Of a stretch of 64,000 nucleotides of DNA, positions 1-9,100 are shown piece after piece; within the stretch, counting starts at the first letter, position 1, and every line of letters starts with the position of its first letter. Origin of the DNA: Ricordea florida. Lineage: Eukaryota > Cnidaria > Anthozoa > Corallimorpharia > Ricordeidae. The notes beneath the pieces were generated by a model. The model did not search any database and was not told the DNA's origin. It saw nothing but the letters and a program-made list of their open reading frames with translations. The position numbers were made by a program, and so were the translations under genes. The stretch lies in the NCBI GenBank assembly GCA_949710005.1, contig OX453286.1, forward strand, positions 24,102,310 to 24,166,309, in the 5' to 3' direction.

Positions 1-105
1 ATACCCTATGCTAGAGTAAACTGCTTGAAAACCATACCCTTCACAGCGGCACATACCTATATAGCCCATATATGACAGTACCCCCCCCCCCGGGGGTACC
101 GCTGG
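1..105. repeat. Fragment of a dispersed repeat, end of the 1.6-kb inverted-repeat family
   Basis: The first 60 bases match 45798-45857 almost base for base and match the reverse complement of about 41355-41415. They are followed by a C-run/G-run palindrome (about 80-105). A related outer piece is seen at 40840-40885. The copy is cut by the window edge. Confidence 0.7.
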
Positions 106-800
106 GTGGTATTGTGTGACAAAAGGAAGAATATTCTATTGTGCGTTCGTTTATTTTGTTGAAGAGCCGACCTTCTCTCTTCGAATTTCACTTCTGAGAG
201 GATTTTATTTACCAGATCATCTGGGTAACCTCTCGCGTAAAGGCGTGATCTGAATGCTACAATATTCTCTTCAAAAGTATTTTTTTGAAGAGTTAGTTCG
301 AAGCAGCCTAAATGCTTCTCCTTTGATGAAGCCTTTACTGACTCCTAGTGGGTGGCAGGAAGCGAAATGTGTGTACTGAAATGCTTCTGTCGGCTTGTAG
401 TGACTTCGCACGTCAAGGATAGATCTTTGTCCAAATCTATCGCCTTTGTAAACGCAAGAATCCAAGAGAGTGGTTTCTTTGTCTGATATTTCAGCCGTGA
501 GTCTAATATTTGGATGATGTCTTTTAGCCTGTTCAATGAACCCATTTATATCCTCAACTCTTATGTTCCATAAAGAGAACACATCATCTATGTATCTTTT
601 CCACTCCAGTGGCTTTTCTGTGCTGTTATTCAGGATTTCTGTCTCAACCGCTGCTACAAATGGGTTGGCAAAAGAGACTGCCATTTTAGTTCCCATAGCG
701 GTACCGTGTATCTGGAGATACGTTTTTCCATTGAACTGGAAAGAATTCTCCTTTAGTACAAGTCTGAGCATCTCTCTGAGTCTATCCTTGACACGCGCAC
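105..800 (-). pseudogene. Penelope-like retroelement reverse transcriptase fragment
   Basis: The open frame from 771 to 271 reads a reverse transcriptase palm with the motif YIDDVF. It is followed by text typical of Penelope-like elements (HGTAMGTKMA before the palm; KGFIKGEAFRLLRTNSSK after it). The coding sense continues towards 105 in another frame (GYPDDLVNKILSEVKF), so at least one frameshift is present. The N-terminal part and the GIY-YIG endonuclease domain are missing. It abuts, in opposite orientation, a second Penelope fragment that starts near 820. This is a decayed copy and not an active gene. Confidence 0.8.
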
Positions 801-819
801 TTATTTTCTAAACCGAGAA

Positions 820-994
820 CTTCCAGTACACGCACTTCAGATCTTGTCACCCACCGGGAGTCAAGAAAGGTTTATCAACCTAAGGGCAAGAGACTACCTA
901 AACAGCCTAATCAAGAAAGTGCTCTCCGAAGTGAAATTCTCTGACCGGAAGTCAGCCCTCAGAGAATTAGGGCAAAGGCGCGCAAAATGATATT
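820..994 (+). pseudogene. Penelope-like fragment, part left of the Copia insertion
   Basis: The plus strand reads the region just after the reverse transcriptase of Penelope-like elements (HPPGVKKGFI, LSEVKFSDRKSAL) up to the Copia left boundary. The reading resumes at 5339 (LPFVTQYNPCVPNL). The Copia element therefore landed inside this older fragment, which already had a frameshift near the junction. Confidence 0.7.
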
Positions 995-1226
995 TGTTGG
1001 ATGCAAACCCAACTTACATAAAGCGGAAGTATTTACGTACAGGAAATGTCATTCAAGTTAACATTAAATCGAGGCTGTATTGCATCAGCCACCATGTATA
1101 TATTTCATAGCCACGTGTAACTTCTAGTTAGTGCGAATGTCAGTGAAAGAAGAACAATAAATGTTTGGTTACAGTTGATCTTGGAGTCTTTAATCCACCG
1201 AAGAACAAATGGCCACGCTTGCAACA
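995..1226 (+). repeat. Left (5') LTR of the Copia element
   Basis: 232-bp direct repeat, TG...CA termini, apparently identical to 5107-5338. Its last 18 bases contain the gag-pol start codon (ATG at 1209). Confidence 0.95.
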
Positions 1227-4200
1227 GGTTATGGGCCCAGCAGAAGGCTCATGTTCGACGGTGATGTTACGAAATACGAACTTTGGGAAGTAAAATTCCT
1301 AGGACTTATGAGACTTCAAAAGTTGTACGATGTTCTCCTAGCCGAAGGTGAGCTAGATGACACAGAGACGGAAAAGAACATTGATGCCTTCGCTCAACTG
1401 ATCCAGTACCTGGACGATCGAAGCCTGTCCTTAATTATGAGGGATGCGAGGGACGATGGCAGAAGAGCCCTCCAAATATTGAGGAACCATTACATGGGAA
1501 AAAGCAAACCACGTGTTCTTGCATTGTATACAGAACTAACTTCACTGCAGAAAGCCCAAGACGAATGCATAACAGATTATGTTCTACGTGCTGAAACAGC
1601 AGCTGCATCGCTCAAATCCGCCGGGGAGACAGTGAGCGACAGCCTTTTGATTGCCATGGTACTGAAAGGATTACCTGTGGAATACAAAACCTTTTCCGCC
1701 ATTGTTTCGCAGCGCGACGACAAGATTCAGTTTCAAGAATTCAAAGTAGCCCTTAGGAGTTATGAAGAGACCGAAAGATCTCATATGCCGCCACAAATTG
1801 GAGAGGACAATGTTATGAACTGTAAACAGAAACATTCAGCATCGAACGGACATATAACATGTTACTCCTGCGGTCAACCTGGTCACAAATCAAGTGAATG
1901 TCGCATAAAGGAACAAAGGAAGAAGATTAATCACCGATGGTGCAGACACTGCAAGTCCAAGACACACAACACAGATGTTTGTCGCAAGAAGGACACAGCG
2001 AAAACCGTGAGTGACGATAAGAGGGGCGCTTCATTTGCATTCAAAGTGACTGTAGACTCTCTTAACGTAACAAGAGAAAATTCCTTATTAGTCGATACAG
2101 GAGCTACTGCTCATATTCTCAATGATAAGTCCAAGTTTTTACATTTTGATGATAATTTCAAACCCGAAAATCATTACATAGAGTTAGCTGATGGCAGTAG
2201 GGCATGTGGTGTTGTGTCTGCCAGGGGCAGGGCACAAGTTACTCTGCATGATGTAGGGGGTGTTCCCTATGAAGTCTTTCTTGAAGACGCTTTATATATA
2301 CCTAGTTATAAACAGAACATATTTTCTGTTCAATCTGCCGTTTATAGGGGAAATTCCATACACTTGACACCAGATTCTGCTGAGCTAAGTACACCAGGTG
2401 ACACCAAATTTGCTATGAAGAAATATGGGAAGTTGTATTACCTCAACTATGCCGATTCCAGTAATGGTGCGCACAGTGCGGAAACTTGGCACAAAATATT
2501 GGGGCATTGCAACATGCATGATGTTTTTAAACTAGAAAATGTTGTTGAGGGGATGAAAATAACAACAAAGCCCAAGGGTAAGCCTGAATGTGACACTTGT
2601 GTAAAGGGAAAGATGTCACAGTTTCGAAATAGAGAGCCAGATAGTCGTGCAACTGCACCTCTGGAGTTAGTACACACTGACTTAGCAGGTCCTGTCACAC
2701 CAGGGTCAAGGGATGGTCACAATTATGCAATGGTTTTTGTGGACGATTTTTCTGGTGCCTTTGGGGTATATTTCCTAAAGAACAAGAGTGATGCCATCAC
2801 AGCAACGAAGCAGTTCTTGGCTGATACTGCACCCTTTGGTACAGTCAAACGATTACGATCTGACAATGGGGGTGAATACGTTGGTGATCAATTCAAATCC
2901 TTATTGTTAGATAACCACATCAAACATGAGCTTACAGCTCCCTATTCACCCCACCAAAACGGGACAGCTGAGAGAGCATGGCGATCGCTTTTTGATATGG
3001 CAAGGTGTCTGTTAATCGAAGCAGAGTTACCTAAACAGTTATGGACCTATGCTGTCATGACATCAGCACATATCCGCAACAGATGTTATAATTCCAGAAC
3101 AGGTAAAACACCTTATGAGTGCTTGACAGGTACCAAACCAAATTTGTCCAACATGCATGTATTTGGTTCATTGTGTCACGCTTATGTACAGAACAAAACC
3201 AAATTAGATGCTCGAGCTAAGGAAGGCATTTTTATAGGTTATGATAGGTCCAGTCCTGCATTTCTTGTTTATTACCCTGATCAAAACACCATCAAGAAAG
3301 CCAGATGTGTCAAATTCAGTGAGAGATTCGACCATAAAGAGGAAAGTGTTGAATTGTTATCTGATTCAGCTGAGTACAAAGAACCTGAAATGCAAAAGCC
3401 TGAGATTAAGGTAGAAAGTGTTAAGCGTTACCCTACCAGGGAGCATGACAGACCAAAATACCTTGATGACTATGCAACAGGGGAGGAACTTGATCATGCA
3501 ATTGATGATTTTGCAAATTTTACAGTTGACTACTGTTACACAGCTAGAAATGTTCCACAGTCATATGAATGTGCCATCACATCCCCAGAGTCTGGGAAGT
3601 GGAAAGTTGCTATGGAAGAAGAGTTAAATTCACTATGGGATAATGACACATTTGAACTCACCTCCCTACCAGAGGGTCGAACTTCAGTGGGGGGAAAGTG
3701 GGTTTATACTATCAAATTAGGTCCCAATGGAGAGGAAAAGTACAAAGCCCGTTTTGTTGCAAAGGGTTACTCCCAGGCCCCAGGTATAGACTATCATGAG
3801 ACATTTTCTCCAACTGCTCGTTTAACTTCGGTTCGAATGTTAATGCAATTAGCTGTTCAAAAAGGTATGGTTATCCATCAAATGGATGTTAAGACTGCTT
3901 ATTTGAATGCACCTATTGACTGTGAGTTGTATGTTGAGCAACCTGAAGGTTATGAACAAAAAGGGCCCAATGGACAAAAACTTGTTTGCAAGCTAAAGAA
4001 ATCATTGTATGGCTTGAAACAAAGTGGGAGAAACTGGAACAGTATGTTACATGACTATCTAACACAAGAAGGGTTTGTACAATCCTTAGTGGATCCTTGT
4101 GTTTATGTCAGGACTACTGAAAGTGGTCAAGTAATTTTAATTGTATGGGTTGATGACATAATTATTGCAGGTAGCAACACAGATGTGTTGAAAGAATTTA

Positions 4201-5078
4201 AAGAATGTCTTATGATGAAATTCAAAATGAAAGATCTGGGTATTCTATCATGGTTTCTAGGCATCCAATTCAAGTGTGGAAATGGGTATGTTGAAATGAA
4301 CCAAACCCAGTACATAGAAAAGATTTTGTCTCGGTTCAACATGTCAGAATGCAAGCCAAAGGCAATCCCATGTGAGCTGGGTGTAACTAAGGGCAGTACA
4401 GTTAATGAAAGCAATTTTGAAAATGTAGGTTTGTATCGTGAGATTGTTGGAAGTTTGATTTACCTCATGACATGCACAAGACCTGATTTGTGTTATGTAG
4501 TCACATATCTTTCTCAGCATCTATCAAAGCCAATGAAGGCACATTATGCCATATCAAAACAAGTGCTGAGGTATCTAAAGGGTACTCAAGATAGATGCTT
4601 AAAGTTTGTAAAAGGGCCTGAAGTGAAACTAGAGGGGTACAGTGATTCAGACTGGGCAACATCCAGTGATAGACGTAGCATCAGTGGATATGCTTTTAAG
4701 TTATGTAGTGCAAGCTCACTGATATCGTGGAAGAGTGCAAAGCAGTCAGTGGTAGCACTGTCTTCTTGTGAAGCTGAGTATGTAGCATTAGCCATGGCTA
4801 CCCAGGAAGCTAAATTTCTTAGGCAACTATTAGCTGATCTAGTGGGTCCCCCTTGTGAGGTTATTCGCATGTATGTAGATAATCAAGGGGCAATAGCACT
4901 GGCTAATAATCCTGTGCATCATAAGAGATCAAAGCATATTGATGTTAAATACTACTTCTTAAGATTAGAGATCCAGAATGGAAACCTGAAGCTGACATAT
5001 GTACCAACAGAAAATAATGTTGCAGACATTTTTACTAAGCCTGTAACTAGGGTTAAACTTAATAGACTACTTCCATAA
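1209..5078 (+). CDS. Copia Gag-Pol polyprotein
   Basis: One 1289-residue frame holds all Copia domains in the usual order. The Gag has a CCHC knuckle (CYSCGQPGHKSSEC, about residue 217) and a second Cys/His cluster after it. The aspartic protease has DTGAT (about 295). The integrase has the HHCC zinc module (about 426-465, ending CDTC) and the DDE core (D about 490, DNGGEY about 551, E about 586). The reverse transcriptase has VWVDD (about 978) and RNase H starts near 1140 (YSDSDWA). No envelope frame is present. The first ATG lies inside the LTR and the frame reads straight through the tRNA primer site (residues 7-11 are GYGPS), so the primer site is coding. The frame is unbroken. The only alternative start would be an internal Met (such as residue 15), which would leave the primer site noncoding. 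Confidence 0.95.
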   Translation: MATLATGYGPSRRLMFDGDVTKYELWEVKFLGLMRLQKLYDVLLAEGELDDTETEKNIDAFAQLIQYLDDRSLSLIMRDARDDGRRALQILRNHYMGKSKPRVLALYTELTSLQKAQDECITDYVLRAETAAASLKSAGETVSDSLLIAMVLKGLPVEYKTFSAIVSQRDDKIQFQEFKVALRSYEETERSHMPPQIGEDNVMNCKQKHSASNGHITCYSCGQPGHKSSECRIKEQRKKINHRWCRHCKSKTHNTDVCRKKDTAKTVSDDKRGASFAFKVTVDSLNVTRENSLLVDTGATAHILNDKSKFLHFDDNFKPENHYIELADGSRACGVVSARGRAQVTLHDVGGVPYEVFLEDALYIPSYKQNIFSVQSAVYRGNSIHLTPDSAELSTPGDTKFAMKKYGKLYYLNYADSSNGAHSAETWHKILGHCNMHDVFKLENVVEGMKITTKPKGKPECDTCVKGKMSQFRNREPDSRATAPLELVHTDLAGPVTPGSRDGHNYAMVFVDDFSGAFGVYFLKNKSDAITATKQFLADTAPFGTVKRLRSDNGGEYVGDQFKSLLLDNHIKHELTAPYSPHQNGTAERAWRSLFDMARCLLIEAELPKQLWTYAVMTSAHIRNRCYNSRTGKTPYECLTGTKPNLSNMHVFGSLCHAYVQNKTKLDARAKEGIFIGYDRSSPAFLVYYPDQNTIKKARCVKFSERFDHKEESVELLSDSAEYKEPEMQKPEIKVESVKRYPTREHDRPKYLDDYATGEELDHAIDDFANFTVDYCYTARNVPQSYECAITSPESGKWKVAMEEELNSLWDNDTFELTSLPEGRTSVGGKWVYTIKLGPNGEEKYKARFVAKGYSQAPGIDYHETFSPTARLTSVRMLMQLAVQKGMVIHQMDVKTAYLNAPIDCELYVEQPEGYEQKGPNGQKLVCKLKKSLYGLKQSGRNWNSMLHDYLTQEGFVQSLVDPCVYVRTTESGQVILIVWVDDIIIAGSNTDVLKEFKECLMMKFKMKDLGILSWFLGIQFKCGNGYVEMNQTQYIEKILSRFNMSECKPKAIPCELGVTKGSTVNESNFENVGLYREIVGSLIYLMTCTRPDLCYVVTYLSQHLSKPMKAHYAISKQVLRYLKGTQDRCLKFVKGPEVKLEGYSDSDWATSSDRRSISGYAFKLCSASSLISWKSAKQSVVALSSCEAEYVALAMATQEAKFLRQLLADLVGPPCEVIRMYVDNQGAIALANNPVHHKRSKHIDVKYYFLRLEIQNGNLKLTYVPTENNVADIFTKPVTRVKLNRLLP
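1227..1240 (+). promoter_or_regulatory. Copia primer-binding site (initiator tRNA-Met half)
   Basis: GGTTATGGGCCCAG follows the 5' LTR directly. It matches the known copia primer site, which pairs with the anticodon stem-loop of initiator tRNA-Met and not with the tRNA 3' end. Here it is also protein-coding. Confidence 0.85.
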
Positions 5079-5106
5079 ATGTTGTAAAGTTGTGATTGAG
5101 TGGGGG

Positions 5107-5338
5107 TGTTGGATGCAAACCCAACTTACATAAAGCGGAAGTATTTACGTACAGGAAATGTCATTCAAGTTAACATTAAATCGAGGCTGTATTGCATCAG
5201 CCACCATGTATATATTTCATAGCCACGTGTAACTTCTAGTTAGTGCGAATGTCAGTGAAAGAAGAACAATAAATGTTTGGTTACAGTTGATCTTGGAGTC
5301 TTTAATCCACCGAAGAACAAATGGCCACGCTTGCAACA
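5107..5338 (+). repeat. Right (3') LTR of the Copia element
   Basis: Direct repeat of 995-1226, preceded by a G-rich polypurine tract and followed by the target duplicate ATATT. Confidence 0.95.
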
Positions 5339-5620
5339 ATATTACCCTTTGTAACACAGTACAATCCATGTGTTCCCAACTTAAGAAAGATCCTTAGGGA
5401 CAAATGGAAAAAAAGAATCACAACCTTTGCTTAGACAAGTCTATAAAGAGCCTCCTCTTGTTTTTAAACACAAGAGGGGTAAATCTCTAAAAGACATACT
5501 GGTTAGAGCCAAAGTGTAAAGTCAAACAAACCAAGCTAACAAAGGTCTGAACAATCACACCACGCTCCAGGATATGTGCCAGGTCTGTTAAAAATACCTT
5601 TACCCTTTCATCGAACTTGA
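5339..5620 (+). pseudogene. Penelope-like fragment, part right of the Copia insertion
   Basis: Continues the fragment at 820-994 on the same strand (LPFVTQYNP, then KRGKSLKDILVRAKV in a decayed frame). Several stop codons interrupt it. It is the segment between reverse transcriptase and endonuclease in this class of elements. Confidence 0.65.
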
Positions 5621-6115
5621 GAGATAGAATATCTTATCGAGAGATTGATATATAGAGAGATTGATGGCGCCGAGAATCTCCTCGCAAATCTCCTCTCTGT
5701 ATTATCTATCATTAATTTTTCAACATAATCTATCACCGCGGGTATAATATTACACCCGAATTTTTCAGTTTTAAAACATTCGGCGCCAGTTTGTTTGGTC
5801 TATGACTGAGGTTATTTGATGCTTTGGATTGAACATATGAAATTGATGCAAGCAAATCTTTCTTATGTGGGTTTTTTTTGGTGAATACAACCGCGTTATT
5901 TATATAACAATTATAAATGAAGTTTATACCGAATACATTCTCATTTCTCGTGACCGCTGGGCAGCTTCCAAGTATTTTAGCCGTCCAATCACACTCGAAG
6001 AATCAAAATTAACAATGAATCGCATTGGACAACAATCTACGCGAGTCAGCTGGCCTTTCAAGGACTGATTGTTTACAATTTGCATCGACACTCGCCAGTT
6101 CTTCATCTCAGGAAC
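5621..6115. other. Intergenic stretch upstream of the calbindin-like gene
   Basis: Holds a short AT-rich segment with GGCGCC palindromes at both ends (about 5665 and 5784). The rest shows no gene or clear element. The calbindin-like promoter should lie at its right end, but I see no convincing TATA or initiator motif. Confidence 0.5.
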
Positions 6116-9100
6116 ATGGCGTCGTCGAGCGGCGCCATGAAGCCCTTTGTCACGAAATTCCACGGGAAATCTCAGCTAACTTCGACAGAGTTTATGGCCG
6201 TATTTAGGAAGTTTGACAAGGATGGTAAGTTATCCTTAATTTTGATTACTGATTTACATAATCTTCAATTCGCGACGCGTGCAACTGAGCGAGTCGAGAA
6301 GCTTTACGGTCCCGGGAACTGCGCGGATGTACACTCGTGCGTTGGTCAGCACTGTTTCTTTTGAACTTACAAATAAACGTTCTATAAGAGCTTGAAGGTT
6401 AAATGTTTCATTGTGTTTTGAACAAAGATGAAAGCTTGCTGAACATCGACCGACTGGGAAGAGTTAAAAGAGCTTTTAAATCACTTGATATGGAAAGCAT
6501 TTAACTACCTTCTTATTGCTTAAAATCTTTTCACTTATGAACATCAAAACAGTGAATGGACTCGCGAACGATATAAACACGTTTTGTGAATTCTACGAGA
6601 TCAACAACGAAAACACGCCAATGCAAGTTGCAACCTATCCGATCAAGCATGACCTGAAATTTGCATATGTCAAAGGCTTCTTCACGTTGTTGTAGTTTTT
6701 TGGTTTTTTAAGAGATAAACTGAAGAGAGCATTAAAAATAAATAGAGACTTGCGAGCGGTGCTCTTATAACTGCTTGACGAAAATAACTGGCGATATTTT
6801 CCTCTGTTACTGATGTAAGTCTGTAAACATATTTTGGTCATTTCCGGCACCCAGTTCCAAAACTTGAAGCGAAAACGCTTTATACCTGCAAAAAAGCTAC
6901 GACGAAGCAACTCAGAGCTAGTTTAAGAACTATATTTTTAAATAAAAGAAGAGGTATAAATCGATATGTATATATATATTCCATATTGTCGCAGGAAACG
7001 GTTATATAGAAGCGAGAGAATTGGATCCATTTCTCAAGGAGCTATTTGACGCAAGATATCATGTGAGTCTGAACTAACTTTGGAATGGTAGTCTTCCTTT
7101 GCCGTTGTTTTACGTAAATGAATTTTAACCCAAATAAGAGTTAATATTCAATCAATGTGACCACGATAAAGAGACTGAAATTTATCCGTTTTCTGAAACT
7201 AGCCATATGAAAATTAACATTCAAGATTCAAAGCAATCTGGGGATAAATTATTCAAAATTTAGGCTGAATGAAAATTATGCGTATTCTGGTAAAGGTATT
7301 TTTGGTTGAAACCAGTTCGTCTGTGTAAAAGTAGGTCAATCGCAATATAAATTACTTAGACTTGGTATTTCAGGTCTTCAAATAGACAGAAATTATTCTC
7401 GTTTTCAATAATATTTATAGACTGTTTGCGATGAAAGCAGGTGAACCGAGTAAGGTGACAAAACATGACAATAGTCAATAATGTGCCATAATTACGTAGT
7501 TGAAAGAACCCTTCTGCACGCAGTGAGCATTGAAATGGTTGTGATCGCGAGCAGTATGTTTTCTGTGAACATTCACCGCTTAGTCTGCAGAACGGTGGAA
7601 ATCTAAAAGCCAGGCTAAACAATTAAACAATGATGCGGTCTAGGGGGCAGAAAGCAGACATAACTTTTACTGAATTTAGCCGACTAAAGAATGAGTCGGT
7701 TATACATAAAAATGTTGGCGGGGGCATTTCTGCTTTACCGATGAAGTTATTTTTCAGCAAAGGTCCGTTTAGACTACTTATAAGTCATTTGACACACAAA
7801 AGGGAAATACATGCCCTTTTTAGCCAGAACCTAACTTACCGCTCACGTTTGTGTGCTTTGAAAATATAAGCCGCCAACGTTTAATCACAAAAACAATGCA
7901 CAGTGCCTGACCAATGATGGCCACACAAAATGAGCATTAATCAGCACTTTCTTTCATCGCGGAGACTGTCTAGATCCATTTCTTAATTATTTAAGACAAG
8001 CACTGTAGGTAGTGATTAAAATGAAGAAGTATATTATCTCAATTTGGTACATCAATTTTGTGTTCTGTTTTGTGTTTTGAAAAGTTTTCGCACCTTTTTT
8101 ACCGTAACGCTGTTAGACGATAGATACCAATTTCGGCAATGTGTGTTTAGTGTAATTCTTTAACCCCTGCGTAACAACCTCCAATGTCACGTAATACGAT
8201 TGTGACATTTTTTAATCTTCTGCGCACGAGATTGCATTGTGGACCATACACGGTGATTCTAACTTTCAACCCTGTTACTCCTAAAGTCGAACGCGTGGAA
8301 ACTTGAGTCAAACAAAGTGTTTTTCGCTTTTGAAACTTTCGATTCACTTCCAGAGTCTTAAAACCCTTTCCCAGCCCGACTTTCTGTTTAGAGTAACACA
8401 ATGTGGTTTTTGATAACCTTTTAACTTCTGGGATCAAGCCTTGGGTATTACAGTCTGGTTCTAACTTCAATGTTTTGACCACATTTCTGTGTCATAACTT
8501 GAGTTTCAGCTTTTTAATCTTTCAATTCAAGTCATGCTAAATACTAAGTATTGAGTCATACATTATGGTTTCAGCTTTTAATTCTTTCAGCTCGTCATGC
8601 TAAAATGAGACGCACGCCAGTATTGCCCTTGCTAAATGACTTATGAGCACGTTTGTGTACTTTTTGTTCAAGGGTTTGGCTACAGACAAAGTCAAAGAAA
8701 TGAGAGAACTCATTTTGGAAAAATACGATAAAAACTTTGACGGTCGCCTGGAAATAAACGAAGTAAGTTCACGTTGCATTTGATAGAGACGATTAGTTTC
8801 GTCTTGCAACCGTGAGAATTGGGGATTTATTTGAACTACGTCTATTTTCTTTACAGTTGTGATGGAACAAGAATTTTTAGACGGCTTATTTGCACAGACA
8901 CATCTAATATGGCACCAATGTTCTATTTTTTTTTTGTCCCCTGCTAGTCACACCACTCCCATCTACCTTAAGCTATGCTGCAGGCGAGCGCTAAAGACCT
9001 GAATGTATTTAACTTGCATATTTTTCTTTGTAGCTAGCACAGATTCTTCCCACGGAACAGAATTTCCTGCTTCAGTTCCATAGAGAGTCAAAAATCTCCA

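Larger units (their letters stand above)
995..5338 (+). mobile_element. Full-length Ty1/Copia LTR retrotransposon (GalEa-like), recent insertion
   Basis: Two direct LTRs of 232 bp (995-1226 and 5107-5338) begin TGTTGG and end GCAACA. I could see no difference between them. The 5-bp target duplication ATATT is at 990-994 and 5339-5343. A primer-binding site follows the left LTR directly (GGTTATGGGCCCAG, 1227-1240); it is complementary to the anticodon arm of initiator tRNA-Met, as in Drosophila copia. A G-rich polypurine tract (about 5098-5106) precedes the right LTR. One uninterrupted gag-pol frame lies between. Identical LTRs, a clean target duplication and an open frame imply a young and possibly still competent copy. 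Confidence 0.95.

Noticed and set aside
8147-8482. 111-residue minus-strand frame in the calbindin-like intron 2
   Set aside because: No domain, no start context, inside an intron on the other strand; expected by chance in a window of this size.
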